A stretch of DNA of 64,000 bases from Spiribacter roseus (GTDB lineage Bacteria > Pseudomonadota > Gammaproteobacteria > Nitrococcales > Nitrococcaceae), in assembly GCF_002813635.1 (NCBI RefSeq), contig NZ_CP016382.1:434001-498000 (forward strand), read 5' to 3'. Positions 35,663 to 45,538 of this stretch are shown here, one piece after another. Within the stretch, counting starts at the first letter, position 1. The number at the start of each line of letters is the position of its first letter. The position numbers and the translations under genes were made by a program. The notes beneath the pieces were generated by a model. The model was not told the origin of the DNA, searched no databases, and saw nothing but the letters and a program-made list of their open reading frames with translations.

Positions 35663-35664
35663 AC

Positions 35665-37176
35665 ATGTTGGGAGGTTGGCCTTTGCTGAGCCTGTTGATC
35701 TGGCTGCCGATCCTGGGCGGCGCGGTCGTCCTGTGGACGGGGCGCGATAACGCGGATCGGGCCCGTTGGTCGGCGCTGGCGGTCGCCGGGCTCACCCTCA
35801 TCCTGGGGCTGGTGCTGTGGTTTGGCTTCGAGACCGGCGTCGCCGGCATGCAGTTTGTTGAACGGGCGCCGTGGATCGAGTCCTTCGGCATCGAGTATTA
35901 CCTGGGCGTCGACGGCATCTCGATGCCGCTGGTGGTGCTGACCGCCTTCTCGACGCTTCTGGTGGTGATAGCGGCCTGGGAGGTGGTGCGCTACAAACCC
36001 GCCCAGTACCTGGCCGCCTTTCTGATCATGGAAGGCATCATGATCGGCGTGTTCAGTGCCCTCGATGCGCTGCTGTTCTACGTCTTTTTCGAGGCCATGC
36101 TCATTCCGATGTTCCTGATCATCGGCATCTGGGGTGGGCCGAACCGCATCTACGCGACCCTCAAGTTCTTTCTCTACACCTTCCTCGGATCGGTGATGAT
36201 GCTGGTCGCGCTGATCTACCTGCGCGGCCAGGCGGGCAGCTTTGCCATCGAGGATTTCTATGGGTTGGGGCTGCCGTTCGCAGCCCAGGTGCTGATCTTT
36301 CTGGCGTTCCTGGCCGCCTTCGCGGTCAAGGTGCCGATGTTCCCGGTTCACACCTGGCTGCCCGACGCGCACGTCGAGGCCCCCACCGGCGGCTCGGTGA
36401 TCCTCGCGGCGATCACGCTCAAGATCGGTGGTTACGGCTTCCTCCGCTTCAGTCTGCCGATCGCGCCCGAGGCCAGCATGGCGCTGGACTGGCTGCTGAT
36501 CGGGCTGTCGCTGATCGCGGTGGTCTACATCGGCCTGGTGGCGATGGTGCAGGAGGATCTGAAAAAACTCATCGCCTACTCATCCATCGCCCACATGGGC
36601 TTCGTCACTCTGGCGTTCTTCCTGATCTTCCGCATCGTGGCCGGCGAGGGCACCCGCGATGGCGCGCTGCTGGCGCTTGAGGGCGGGCTGGTGCAGATGA
36701 TTTCGCACGGCTTCGTGTCGGCGGCGATGTTCCTGTGTGTCGGTGTGCTCTATGACCGCATGCACACCCGGCGTATCGCCGACTATGGCGGGGTGGCCAA
36801 CCGCATGCCGGTGTTTGCCGGGTTGTTCGTGTTCTTTGCGATGGCCAATGCCGGGCTGCCGGGCACCTCGGGGTTCGTCGGTGAATTCATGGTGATCCTC
36901 GCAAGCTTCCAGGCGGGTTTCTGGTATGCGGCCATCGCCGGGCTGACCCTCATTCTGGGCGCCGCCTACAGCCTGTGGATGATCAAGCGCGTGGTCTATG
37001 GCCAGGTCAGGAACACGCAGGTGGATGAGCTGCGCGACATCAATGCGCGTGAGCGCCTGCTGCTCGGCAGCCTGGTGGGTGTGGTGCTGTTCTTCGGCGT
37101 GTATCCGGCCCCCCTGATCAATGTCATGGCGCCTTCGCTGGAAGCGCTTCTGGGCATCGTGATGCCCGCTCTCTAG
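35665..37176 (+). CDS. nuoM: NADH-quinone oxidoreductase subunit M
   Basis: 503 residues from ATG 35665, with GGGGGTGG about nine bases upstream; a GTG at 35653 inside nuoL is the alternative. Second antiporter-like subunit, about 14 helices. The essential Glu lies in YVFFEAMLIPMFLIIGIWGG, and WLPDAHVEAPTGGSVILA is the channel signature. Confidence 0.96.
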   Translation: MLGGWPLLSLLIWLPILGGAVVLWTGRDNADRARWSALAVAGLTLILGLVLWFGFETGVAGMQFVERAPWIESFGIEYYLGVDGISMPLVVLTAFSTLLVVIAAWEVVRYKPAQYLAAFLIMEGIMIGVFSALDALLFYVFFEAMLIPMFLIIGIWGGPNRIYATLKFFLYTFLGSVMMLVALIYLRGQAGSFAIEDFYGLGLPFAAQVLIFLAFLAAFAVKVPMFPVHTWLPDAHVEAPTGGSVILAAITLKIGGYGFLRFSLPIAPEASMALDWLLIGLSLIAVVYIGLVAMVQEDLKKLIAYSSIAHMGFVTLAFFLIFRIVAGEGTRDGALLALEGGLVQMISHGFVSAAMFLCVGVLYDRMHTRRIADYGGVANRMPVFAGLFVFFAMANAGLPGTSGFVGEFMVILASFQAGFWYAAIAGLTLILGAAYSLWMIKRVVYGQVRNTQVDELRDINARERLLLGSLVGVVLFFGVYPAPLINVMAPSLEALLGIVMPAL

Positions 37177-37197
37177 TATGCAGGCCAGAGGACGATA

Positions 37198-38637
37198 ATG
37201 AATTTCGAAATGCCGCAATTCGCGATGGCCGCCCCGGAGATCTGGCTGGGGGTGATGGTCTGTGTCGTGCTGATCGCCGATCTGTTCGACCGCAGCCAGC
37301 AGAGCCGGCTTGCGTTCTTTCTGACCCAGCTGACGCTGCTGGGGGCCATCGGTCTCGCGCTCTACACCCACTGGGGTATGGAGCGGGCGATCACCTTCAA
37401 TGGCATGTACGTCAGTGACAGCCTCGCCGCGGTGCTCAAGGTGACGGTGGCCGGTCTGTCCATGGTCACTCTTGGCTACAGTCGTGATTACCTGCGCCAG
37501 CGCGATCTGCTCAAGGGCGAGTTCTACCTGCTGGCGCTGATCGCCAATCTGGGCATGTTCGTCATGGCATCGGCCAGCAGCCTGCTGGTCCTGTATGTCG
37601 GGCTCGAGATGCTCTCGCTCAGTCTCTATGCCATGGTCGCCTTCGACCGTGACAGCCGCATCGGTGCCGAGGCGGCGATGAAATACTTCGTCCTGGGTGC
37701 GCTGTCGTCGGGGATGATGCTCTATGGCATGTCGATGATCTACGGCGCTTCCGGCAGTCTGCTGATCGACACCATCGCCAGTCACGCGGCGGCCGGCGAT
37801 AATCTGCTGCTCATGGCCTTCGGCATGACCTTCGCGCTGGTGGGGGTCGCCTTCAAGTTTGGTGCCGCGCCTTTTCACATGTGGCTGCCGGACGTCTATC
37901 AGGGCGCGCCGACCTCGGCCACGGCATTCCTGGGCACCGCGCCCAAGATCGCGGCGCTGGCGCTGTTCCTCCGTCTGCTGGTGGACGGGCTGGGCGATCT
38001 GCATGATCAGTGGCAGGCAATGGCGGTGCTGCTGGCGGTCGGGTCGCTGGCGGTCGGCAACCTGTTCGCGCTGGTGCAGACCAACTTCAAGCGCATGCTG
38101 GCCTACTCCACGATCTCGCATATCGGCTTTCTGTTCCTCGGCCTGATCGCCGGGACGCCCGAGGGCTATTCGGCGGCGCTGTTCTATGCGATCAGCTACG
38201 GGATCATGGCCAGTGGCGCTTTCGGGATGATCATCCTGCTCTCGCGGCGCGGGTTCGAGGCGGAGATGATTGACGACATGCGGGGGCTCAACGACCGCCA
38301 TAGCGGCTTCGCGCTGGTCATGCTGCTGCTCATGTTCTCAATGACCGGCATCCCCGGCACGGTGGGATTCTATGCCAAGTGGCTGGTGCTGCAGTCGCTC
38401 ATCGACACCGGCATGATATGGCTGGCGGTGGTAGCGGTCGTGTTCGCCGTCATCGGGGCGTTCTATTACCTGCGGGTGCTCAAGGCGGTGTACTTTGATC
38501 GGCTCGAGTCGCCAGTGCCGATCGAAGCGCCCGCCGGCCAGCGGGCCATCGTCGCGCTGAACGGCGGCGCCATCCTGCTGCTTGGGCTGTTCCCGGACCG
38601 GCTGATTGAAATCTGCCGGATCGCGTTGGGGCTCTGA
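37198..38637 (+). CDS. nuoN: NADH-quinone oxidoreductase subunit N
   Basis: 479 residues. Third antiporter-like subunit. Motifs: VLYVGLEMLSLSLYAMVAF with the conserved Glu, and FKFGAAPFHMWLPDVYQGAP. It closes the complete nuoA-N set. A DUF2818 gene starts seven bases after its stop, so the operon continues. Confidence 0.97.
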   Translation: MNFEMPQFAMAAPEIWLGVMVCVVLIADLFDRSQQSRLAFFLTQLTLLGAIGLALYTHWGMERAITFNGMYVSDSLAAVLKVTVAGLSMVTLGYSRDYLRQRDLLKGEFYLLALIANLGMFVMASASSLLVLYVGLEMLSLSLYAMVAFDRDSRIGAEAAMKYFVLGALSSGMMLYGMSMIYGASGSLLIDTIASHAAAGDNLLLMAFGMTFALVGVAFKFGAAPFHMWLPDVYQGAPTSATAFLGTAPKIAALALFLRLLVDGLGDLHDQWQAMAVLLAVGSLAVGNLFALVQTNFKRMLAYSTISHIGFLFLGLIAGTPEGYSAALFYAISYGIMASGAFGMIILLSRRGFEAEMIDDMRGLNDRHSGFALVMLLLMFSMTGIPGTVGFYAKWLVLQSLIDTGMIWLAVVAVVFAVIGAFYYLRVLKAVYFDRLESPVPIEAPAGQRAIVALNGGAILLLGLFPDRLIEICRIALGL

Positions 38638-38644
38638 CCCGACG

Positions 38645-38980
38645 ATGGCGACGCAGACAGCGATCATCGCGTTGTTGGTGGTGGCCATTATCGCCGCCAA
38701 CCTGCCCTGGATGAGCGAGCGGGTGGCGTTCGTCGGGACGCCGCCCGCACGCGGTAAGTCGGAATGGATCCGGCTGGTGGAATGGCTGCTGCTGTTCTGT
38801 CTGGTCGGACTCATCGCCGCGGGGCTTGAATACCGCACCCAGGGACAGCTGCAGGCGCAGGGCTGGGAGTTCTGGGTCATGAACCTGTCGCTGTTCGCGG
38901 TCTTCGCGCTGCCGGGATTCATCTACCATCACGATCTTCGCCGCCGGCTTCAGCGTCGCGGGCGGCGTCGCGAGTCTTGA
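38645..38980 (+). CDS. DUF2818 family membrane protein
   Basis: 111 residues from ATG 38645. Three hydrophobic helices (about 4-22, 47-64 and 77-94) and a strongly basic C-terminus. AANLPWMSERV and the QGWEFWVMNLSLFAVFALPG core resemble the DUF2818 family, known mainly from betaproteobacteria where it also sits after nuoN. Function unknown; the position suggests a role in complex I assembly or stability, which is inference. The -35 element of the next promoter overlaps its stop codon. Confidence 0.78.
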   Translation: MATQTAIIALLVVAIIAANLPWMSERVAFVGTPPARGKSEWIRLVEWLLLFCLVGLIAAGLEYRTQGQLQAQGWEFWVMNLSLFAVFALPGFIYHHDLRRRLQRRGRRRES

Positions 38981-39005
38981 AAAATGCGATCGGAGCGTCT
39001 AACAT
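38977..39005 (+). promoter_or_regulatory. Sigma-70 promoter for initiator tRNA
   Basis: TTGAAA (38977-38982) and TAACAT (39000-39005) are separated by exactly 17 bases. The predicted start is near 39012, seven bases before the mature tRNA 5' end. The -35 matches 5 of 6 bases and overlaps the stop of the DUF2818 gene. Confidence 0.6.
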
Positions 39006-39018
39006 TCTCAGAGTCGGT

Positions 39019-39095
<77 letters not shown>

Positions 39096-39111
39096 ATTAG
39101 GCATCTTCGAG

Positions 39112-39136
39112 AAGGCCGCTTGCGGCCTTTTTTTTT
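39112..39136 (+). terminator. Intrinsic terminator after tRNA-fMet
   Basis: AAGGCCG (39112-39118), loop CTTG, CGGCCTT (39123-39129), then a run of nine T (39128-39136). A strong canonical terminator 17 bases after the tRNA. Confidence 0.88.
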
Positions 39137-39167
39137 GCCGGTGTTGCAGTGGCGACAGCCGGCGTTG

Positions 39168-39191
39168 AAATGGGCCTCGGGCCCATTTTTT
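39168..39191 (+). terminator. Second intrinsic terminator, 30 bases before rimP
   Basis: AAATGGGC (39168-39175), loop CTCGG, GCCCATTT (39181-39188), with T from 39186 to 39191. It lies in the leader of rimP with no gene between it and the first terminator, so it probably acts on read-through into rimP-nusA-infB. Confidence 0.78.
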
Positions 39192-39220
39192 GTTCCGGCA
39201 GGGACCGGATACGAACAGAC

Positions 39221-39673
39221 ATGAAAGCGCCCGAACACGTTACTGAACTGCTTGAGCCGGTCATCGAAGGACTGGGCTACGAATGTGTCGGCCTGGAGTT
39301 TCAGCCCGGCCGGCGCGATGCCTGTCTGCGCGTATTCATCGACGCTCCGGCGGGCATCACCGTCGATGACTGCGCCCGGGTCAGCCATCAGGTCAGTGGG
39401 GTGCTCGACGTGGAAGACCCCATTGCCGGGGACTATCACCTCGAGGTCTCTTCTCCCGGGCTCGATCGCCCGGTCTTCAAGTCCTCCGATTACCAGCGGT
39501 TCGCCGGCGAGACAGTGCGTCTGCGGCTTCGCGAGCGGATCGACGGGCAGCGCCGGATCAGCGGTCGACTTGAGGGGCTGACCGACGGGGGCGTGGCGGT
39601 GGCGTCCGAGGACGGCCGCCGGGTCGTGCCGCTGGAGGCCATCGACAATGCACATATTGAGCTGGAGCCGTAA
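39221..39673 (+). CDS. rimP: Ribosome maturation factor RimP
   Basis: 150 residues from ATG 39221; an earlier in-frame GTG would begin before the second terminator. RimP binds the 30S precursor and supports its maturation. Signatures: GLGYECVGLEF and LEVSSPGLDRPVFKSSDYQRF. First gene of the rimP-nusA-infB operon. Confidence 0.95.
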   Translation: MKAPEHVTELLEPVIEGLGYECVGLEFQPGRRDACLRVFIDAPAGITVDDCARVSHQVSGVLDVEDPIAGDYHLEVSSPGLDRPVFKSSDYQRFAGETVRLRLRERIDGQRRISGRLEGLTDGGVAVASEDGRRVVPLEAIDNAHIELEP

Positions 39674-39707
39674 GCCGCGGCGTAATCCAATCGGAGAACG
39701 GTAGACG

Positions 39708-41204
39708 ATGAGCAAGGAAATTCTGCTGGTGGTCGACGCGATCGCAAACGAGAAGGGTGTCGAGCAGGAAGTGATCTTCCAGGCCATCGAGGCCGCCCTT
39801 GCCTCGGCAACGCAGAAGCGCCATGAGGGCGAGATCGGTGCCCGGGTCTCGGTCAATCGGCGCACGGGCGATTACGAGACATTCCGTGTCTGGGAGGTGG
39901 TCGAGGATGACGCCGAGCAGGAGTATCCCGATCAGCAGCTGACGCTCAGCGAGGCCCGTGCCATCGACCCCGAGGTCGAGGTGGGCGGCACCATCGAGGA
40001 GCCGCTGGAGTCCGTGGAGTTCGGCCGTATCGCCGCGCAGACCGCCAAGCAGGTGATCGTCCAGCGGGTCCGCGACGCGGAACGCGCGAAGGTGGTGGAG
40101 GCCTACCGCGACCGCACGGGTGAGCTGATCTCGGGCGTGGTCAAGCGCGTCGAGCGGGGCAACGTGTTTCTGGATCTGGGCAGTAATGCCGAGGCGTTCA
40201 TCCCCCGCGAGGAGATGATCCCGCGGGAGGCGGTGCGCCCCGGCGACCGACTGCGGGCCTGGCTTCGCGAGGTGCGTGAAGAGGCCCGTGGGCCGCAGCT
40301 GTTCGCCAGCCGCTCGGCACCGGAGTTTCTCGTCGAACTGTTCAAGCTCGAGGTACCCGAGGTGGGCCAGGAGCTGCTCGACATATTGGGCGCCGCCCGC
40401 GACCCGGGCCTGCGCGCCAAGATCTCGGTGAATGCGCTGGACAGCCGCATCGACCCGGTGGGGGCGTGTGTGGGGATGCGTGGCTCGCGCGTGCAGGCCG
40501 TGTCCAACGAACTCTCCGGTGAGCGCATCGACATCATCCTGTGGAACGAGAATCCCGCCCAGTTCGTCATCAACGCGATGGCACCGGCCGAGGTGGAGTC
40601 CATCGTCGTCGATGAGGATCGCCATAGCATGGATATCGCCGTGGGCGAGGATCAGCTCTCCCAGGCCATCGGTCGTGGTGGGCAGAACGTCCGCCTCGCC
40701 AGTGAGCTGACCGGTTGGGAGCTCAACGTCATGACCGCTTCCGAGGCGGAGGCCAAGAGCGAGTCCGAGGCGGCGGAGCTGGTCGATCGATTCGCCCAGT
40801 CGCTGGATGTGGACGAGGATCTGGCCGGGCTGCTGGTCGAGGAGGGCTTCTCGAGTCTCGAGGAAATCGCCTATGTACCGGTGGTCGAGCTGCTCGAGAT
40901 CGAGGGCTTCGACGAAGACCTCGTCAACGCACTGCGGCAGCGCGCCCGCGACGTGCTGGCCGAGCGTGAAGCCGAGGCCGCAGCGGCGGAGGCGCCGGCT
41001 GAGGACCTGCTCGGGCTTGAGGGTATGGACACGGCCGTCGCCGAGCAGCTCGCCGCGCGGGGAATCCAGACCATGGAGGACCTGGCCGAGCAGTCGGTGG
41101 ATGATGTAAGTGATATTGAAGGTCTTGATGCGGAGCGCGCAGGAGCGCTGATCATGAAGGCCCGAGAGCCCTGGTTCGCCGACGCCGGCGAGGGTCAGGA
41201 CTAA
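39708..41204 (+). CDS. nusA: Transcription termination/antitermination protein NusA
   Basis: 498 residues, the long gammaproteobacterial form. N-terminal RNA polymerase-binding domain (1-125), S1 domain (about 135-200, [17 protein letters not shown]), two KH domains (about 225-345, with [12 protein letters not shown] and [12 protein letters not shown]), and two C-terminal acidic helix-hairpin repeats. It controls pausing, termination and antitermination and in E. coli regulates its own operon. Confidence 0.96.
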   Translation: MSKEILLVVDAIANEKGVEQEVIFQAIEAALASATQKRHEGEIGARVSVNRRTGDYETFRVWEVVEDDAEQEYPDQQLTLSEARAIDPEVEVGGTIEEPLESVEFGRIAAQTAKQVIVQRVRDAERAKVVEAYRDRTGELISGVVKRVERGNVFLDLGSNAEAFIPREEMIPREAVRPGDRLRAWLREVREEARGPQLFASRSAPEFLVELFKLEVPEVGQELLDILGAARDPGLRAKISVNALDSRIDPVGACVGMRGSRVQAVSNELSGERIDIILWNENPAQFVINAMAPAEVESIVVDEDRHSMDIAVGEDQLSQAIGRGGQNVRLASELTGWELNVMTASEAEAKSESEAAELVDRFAQSLDVDEDLAGLLVEEGFSSLEEIAYVPVVELLEIEGFDEDLVNALRQRARDVLAEREAEAAAAEAPAEDLLGLEGMDTAVAEQLAARGIQTMEDLAEQSVDDVSDIEGLDAERAGALIMKAREPWFADAGEGQD

Positions 41205-41235
41205 TCTCGGTAAAGCCGGGACGGAGGTATTGAAT

Positions 41236-43869
41236 ATGGCGCAGAGCACAGTCCGGGATTTTGCAGACAGGACGGGCGTGCCGCTGGATCGGGTGCTGAT
41301 CCAGCTCCGCGAGGCGGGGCTGGCCAGCGATGATCCCGACGCGACGCTCTCCGATGCGGACAAGTCCGCGTTGCTCGAGCATATCCGCAAGACCCACGGT
41401 CGGCGCGATGACAGCGAAGACGGTGGACCGTCGCAGATCACCCTCAAGCGGCGCAGTCACAGTCAACTCAAGATGCCCTCGGGCGGCGGTGAGCGGCGCA
41501 GTCCGCGGGGCAGCCGCGGCGCCGGCGCCGGGCGGACCGTGAACGTGGAGGTGCGCAAGAAGCGGACCTACGTCAAGCGCAGCGTGGTCGAGGCCGAGGC
41601 CGCCGAGCAGGATGTCCAGGTGCTCGAGCGTGTCCTCCAGCAGGACGTGACGGCCGCCGAGGAAGCGCGTCAGGCCGAGGCCCAGCGCCAGGCCGACGCG
41701 GCGGCCCAGGCCGAGGCCGATCGGCAGGCCCGCGAGGCGGCGGAAGCCGCCGAGGCCGAGGCGCGCGCCGCCGAGGGTGGCACCGCGGCCGACGCCGAGT
41801 CTGCGACCGCCGGCAGCGAAACCGCCGCTGAGCCGGCCCAGTCGCCGGCCGATCTCGAGGCGCAGACGCAGAAGACCGAGTCGGAAGCGGCGCGCAACAA
41901 GGAAATCGAGGACGACAAGGAGCGCAAGCGCCTCGAGGCCGAGGCCAAGCGTGAGCGGGAGGCCGAGGAGCGGGCCGCCCGCAAGGCGTCGCGCGGCAAG
42001 GGCAAGGCGCGCAAGAAGGCCGAGTCCGGTGGCCGGCGGGCGCGCAAGGGCGGCGCCGCTGGTGCAGCGAGCTCGGCACTCCAGCAGGGGTTTGAAAAGC
42101 CCACCGCGCCGGTGGTGCGTGATGTCCAGGTGCCCGAGAACATTACCGTGGGCGATCTCGCCCAGCGCATGAGCGTCAAGGCGGCGGACCTGATCAAGGA
42201 AATGATGAAGCAGGGTGTGATGGCCACCATCAACCAGGCGATCGATCAGGACACGGCCGTCCTGCTGGTCGAAGAGCTGGGGCATCGCCCGCACATCGTG
42301 CGCGAGGACGACCTCGAGGACGAGGTGCTCAGTCAGACCACCGAGCCCGAGGGCACCGAGGAACCGCGTTCGGCGGTGGTGACCATCATGGGCCATGTCG
42401 ACCACGGCAAGACGACCCTGCTCGACTACATCCGGCGTGCCAAAGTGGCATCCGGCGAGGCGGGCGGCATCACCCAGCACATCGGTGCCTATCGGGTGCA
42501 CTCCGAGCGGGGCGATCTGACCTTCCTCGATACGCCCGGTCACGAGGCGTTCACCGCCATGCGGGCCCGCGGGGCGCAGGTCACCGACGTGGTCATCCTG
42601 GTGGTGGCGGCCGATGACGGCGTCATGCCGCAGACCGAAGAGGCGGTGAAGCATGCCCGTGCGGCCGGTGTACCGCTGGTGGTGGCGGTCAACAAGATCG
42701 ACCGCGAGGAGGCCGATCCCGATCGCGTCAAAAACGAGCTGGTGGCCCGGGAAGTCGTCCCCGAGGAATGGGGCGGCGATACGCAGTTCATTCCCTGCTC
42801 GGCGATCAACGGCCAGGGCGTCGAGGAACTGCTCGAGGCGGTGGCGCTGCAGGCGGAGCTCCTCGAGCTCAAGGCCGTCCGCGACTGCCCGGCCTCGGGC
42901 GTGGTGGTGGAATCCAGCCTCGATCGTGGCCGCGGTCCGGTGGCGACCATCCTGGTGCAGAACGGCATCCTCGAGCAGGGCGATACGATCATCTCGGGCA
43001 CCGAGTTCGGTCGTGTCCGCGCCATGCTCGACGAGCGGGGCGAGCGCGTGAAATCGGCGGGGCCATCGACACCGGTGGTCATCCTGGGGCTTTCGGGGCT
43101 GCCCGAAGCCGGTGACGAGGTCCTCGCCGTCGAGGACGAGCGCAAGGCCCGCGAGCTGGTGGACCGGCGCCGCGAGAAGAGCCGCGACAAGCGCCTGCAG
43201 GCGCAGAAGGCGGCCAAGATGGACGAGCTGTTCAACTCGATGCAGGACGAGGCGGTGAAGACCGTCAATCTGGTCATCAAGGGCGACGTGCAGGGCTCGG
43301 TCGAGGCGCTGACCCAGTCGCTGGCCAACCTGTCCACCGACGAGGTGCGCATCGTGCCCGTGGCCACCGGCGTCGGCGCGATCAACGAGTCCGACGTCAA
43401 CCTGGCGATCGCCTCCGAGGCCCTGCTGATCGGCTTCAACGTCCGTGCCGATGCCAAGGCCCGGCGCCTGGCGCAGGAAAACGACGTCAAGCCGCATTAC
43501 TACAGCATCATCTACGACGCCATCGATCAGCTGCGCAATGCCATCAGCGGCATGCTTGAGCCGGAGACCCGCGAGAACATCATCGGCACCGCCGAGGTGC
43601 GCGAGGTGTTCCGCTCGTCACAGCTCGGCCAGATCGCCGGCTGCCTGGTGGTGGACGGCGTCGTGCGGCGTCGCAACCCGATCCGGGTGCTGCGCGAGAG
43701 CGTGGTGGTGTTCGAAGGCGAGCTCGAATCGTTGCGCCGCTTCAAGGACGACGTCCGCGAAGTGCAGTCGGGCACCGAGTGCGGCATCGGCGTGAAGCAC
43801 TACAACGACGTGCGCGCCGGTGACCAGATCGAGTGCTACGAGCGCATCACCGTCGAGCGGACCCTCTAG
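41236..43869 (+). CDS. infB: Translation initiation factor IF-2
   Basis: 877 residues. ATG 41236 is chosen because GGAGG (41223-41227) stands eight bases upstream; a TTG six bases earlier is too close. The N-terminal IF2 fold is followed by a long Ala/Glu-rich charged linker (about 60-280). The GTPase motifs are [20 protein letters not shown] and NKID, and domains C1-C2 bind fMet-tRNA. IF-2 joins initiator tRNA and the 50S subunit to the 30S complex; the fMet tRNA gene is 2.1 kb upstream. Confidence 0.97.
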   Translation: MAQSTVRDFADRTGVPLDRVLIQLREAGLASDDPDATLSDADKSALLEHIRKTHGRRDDSEDGGPSQITLKRRSHSQLKMPSGGGERRSPRGSRGAGAGRTVNVEVRKKRTYVKRSVVEAEAAEQDVQVLERVLQQDVTAAEEARQAEAQRQADAAAQAEADRQAREAAEAAEAEARAAEGGTAADAESATAGSETAAEPAQSPADLEAQTQKTESEAARNKEIEDDKERKRLEAEAKREREAEERAARKASRGKGKARKKAESGGRRARKGGAAGAASSALQQGFEKPTAPVVRDVQVPENITVGDLAQRMSVKAADLIKEMMKQGVMATINQAIDQDTAVLLVEELGHRPHIVREDDLEDEVLSQTTEPEGTEEPRSAVVTIMGHVDHGKTTLLDYIRRAKVASGEAGGITQHIGAYRVHSERGDLTFLDTPGHEAFTAMRARGAQVTDVVILVVAADDGVMPQTEEAVKHARAAGVPLVVAVNKIDREEADPDRVKNELVAREVVPEEWGGDTQFIPCSAINGQGVEELLEAVALQAELLELKAVRDCPASGVVVESSLDRGRGPVATILVQNGILEQGDTIISGTEFGRVRAMLDERGERVKSAGPSTPVVILGLSGLPEAGDEVLAVEDERKARELVDRRREKSRDKRLQAQKAAKMDELFNSMQDEAVKTVNLVIKGDVQGSVEALTQSLANLSTDEVRIVPVATGVGAINESDVNLAIASEALLIGFNVRADAKARRLAQENDVKPHYYSIIYDAIDQLRNAISGMLEPETRENIIGTAEVREVFRSSQLGQIAGCLVVDGVVRRRNPIRVLRESVVVFEGELESLRRFKDDVREVQSGTECGIGVKHYNDVRAGDQIECYERITVERTL

Positions 43870-43871
43870 GG

Positions 43872-44252
43872 ATGCCACGGGACTTCTCACGGGCCCGCCG
43901 CGTCGGCGACCAGATCCAGCGCGAGCTGGCCGGGCTCATCCGGGACGAGGTCCGCGATCCCCGCGTGGGGTCGGTCACCGTCTCGGAGGTCCAGGTCAGC
44001 CGCGACTTTTCCTACGCCGATGTGTTCGTCACCGGTCTGGGGATGGACGCCGATGAATCCCGCGACATGGTCCGGGTGCTGACCGGCGCCGGCGCCTTTC
44101 TGCGCCATCAGCTCGCACAACGACTGACCCTGCGCAAGGTGCCCACACTGCGCTTTCAGTACGATCCCACCTTCGAGCGGGGGGCGCGGCTCAACCGCCT
44201 GATCGACGATGTCCAGCCGGATGACGGGCCGGGCTCGCGGGATTCGGACTGA
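43872..44252 (+). CDS. rbfA: Ribosome-binding factor A
   Basis: 126 residues from ATG 43872, two bases after the infB stop. RbfA binds the 30S subunit near helix 1 of 16S rRNA and is needed for late maturation and cold adaptation. Visible features are the KH-like core RARRVGDQIQRELAGLIRDE and the segment VQVSRDFSYADVFVT; the acidic C-terminal tail is typical. Confidence 0.95.
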   Translation: MPRDFSRARRVGDQIQRELAGLIRDEVRDPRVGSVTVSEVQVSRDFSYADVFVTGLGMDADESRDMVRVLTGAGAFLRHQLAQRLTLRKVPTLRFQYDPTFERGARLNRLIDDVQPDDGPGSRDSD

Positions 44253-44261
44253 CCCGGGGCG

Positions 44262-45191
44262 ATGGGGCGTCGCAGGGGCCGCGCGGTGGACGGGATCCTG
44301 ACGGTGGACAAGCCCGCCGGGCAGACCTCCAATCAGACCCTGAGACGGGTCAGCGGCTGGCTGGACGCCCGCAAAGCGGGGCATACCGGCAATCTCGATC
44401 CGTTGGCCACGGGACTGCTGGTGATGTGTTTCGGTGAGGCCACCAAGATCAGTGGCTGGCTGCTGGATGCCGACAAGGCCTACGTGGCGACCGTGCGCCT
44501 GGGGGTGGTCACGGACAGCGCCGATGCCGACGGCACGCCGCTGGATGAACGGCCGGTGCCCGCCGTTGATGCGGGCTACCTCGAATCGGTGCTGGCGCGG
44601 TTCCGCGGGCCCATCGAGCAGGTCCCGCCCATGGTCTCCGCACTCAAGCATCAGGGGCGTCGCCTGCACGAGCTGGCCCGCGAGGGCCGGACGGTGGAGC
44701 GGGCGCCCCGGCCCGTGACCATTCACTCGCTGACCGGCGAGTGGATCGAGGCCGACCGGCTGCGGCTGACGGTCAGCTGCTCCAAGGGCACCTACATCCG
44801 CAGCCTCGCCGCCGATATCGGCGAGGCACTGGGCTGCGGCGCCCACATTGAAACGCTGCGGCGCACCGCACTGGGGCCCTTCGACGGTGCTGGCATGTGG
44901 ACCCTCGACGCCCTTGAGCAGCGTTACCAGAGCGGTTCCGAGGCGCTGGATGCCTGCCTCCTGCCGGCCGACCGCGGACTGCGCGGTTATCCGGCGGTGA
45001 CGCTCCCCAGCGGCGAATCGGCGCGTTTCTGCCAGGGGCAGGCGGTGGCCCTGGCGGCCGACGAAACGGCGCCGACCGGGCTCTGCCGGGTCTATGCCGA
45101 GGCGGAGGGTTTTCTTGGCATGGGTGAGCGCGCCGGCGACCGCGGCGTCGCGCCCCGGCGTTTGCTTGTTCAGCGACGCCCCCACGGATAG
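44262..45191 (+). CDS. truB: tRNA pseudouridine-55 synthase
   Basis: 309 residues. TruB makes pseudouridine 55 in the T-loop of tRNAs. The catalytic Asp46 is in [11 protein letters not shown], and [14 protein letters not shown] opens the domain. A C-terminal PUA-like region (about 235-300) is present. The 3' end seems to contain the promoter of rpsO. Confidence 0.96.
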   Translation: MGRRRGRAVDGILTVDKPAGQTSNQTLRRVSGWLDARKAGHTGNLDPLATGLLVMCFGEATKISGWLLDADKAYVATVRLGVVTDSADADGTPLDERPVPAVDAGYLESVLARFRGPIEQVPPMVSALKHQGRRLHELAREGRTVERAPRPVTIHSLTGEWIEADRLRLTVSCSKGTYIRSLAADIGEALGCGAHIETLRRTALGPFDGAGMWTLDALEQRYQSGSEALDACLLPADRGLRGYPAVTLPSGESARFCQGQAVALAADETAPTGLCRVYAEAEGFLGMGERAGDRGVAPRRLLVQRRPHG

Positions 45192-45194
45192 AAT
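45166..45194 (+). promoter_or_regulatory. Candidate rpsO promoter in the truB 3' end
   Basis: TTGTTC (45166-45171) and TAGAAT (45189-45194), 17-base spacer. The -10 matches 5 of 6. Predicted start near 45201, 35 bases before the rpsO ATG. An independent rpsO promoter is known in E. coli. Confidence 0.4.
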
Positions 45195-45235
45195 ATCGAA
45201 TTGTTGTTAATCAGTTTTTCATTCAGGAGTCATTG

Positions 45236-45505
45236 ATGTCGCTCAGCGCGCAGCAGAAGCAGGAGATCGTCCGTGATTACGGGCGGGCGGAAGGTGATAC
45301 CGGATCCCCGGAAGTGCAGATCGCGCTTCTCACCGCCCGGATCCAGTACCTCACCGATCATTTCGCCACCCATAAACAGGACCATCACTCCCGCCGCGGG
45401 CTGCTCAAGCTCGTCAATCAGCGTCGGCAGCTGCTGGATTATCTCCACCGTAAGAGCCTCGAGCGCTATCAGACGGTGATCAAGCGACTCGGCCTGCGTA
45501 AGTAA
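45236..45505 (+). CDS. rpsO: 30S ribosomal protein S15
   Basis: 89 residues from ATG 45236 with AGGAG six bases upstream; the TTG before it is rejected. S15 is a primary 16S rRNA-binding protein of the platform. The helical protein shows [21 protein letters not shown] and the basic C-terminal [13 protein letters not shown]. It precedes pnp as in most bacteria. Confidence 0.97.
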   Translation: MSLSAQQKQEIVRDYGRAEGDTGSPEVQIALLTARIQYLTDHFATHKQDHHSRRGLLKLVNQRRQLLDYLHRKSLERYQTVIKRLGLRK

Positions 45506-45538
45506 GCCGCTCCACAGAAGACCAGGGGATAAAACTCA

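Noticed and set aside
41152-43497. 781-residue open frame antisense to infB, and similar long frames opposite nusA, nuoL, nuoN, carB and ftsH
   Set aside because: Each mirrors a conserved core gene in a frame where GC-rich codons lack stops; no ribosome sites or domain matches.
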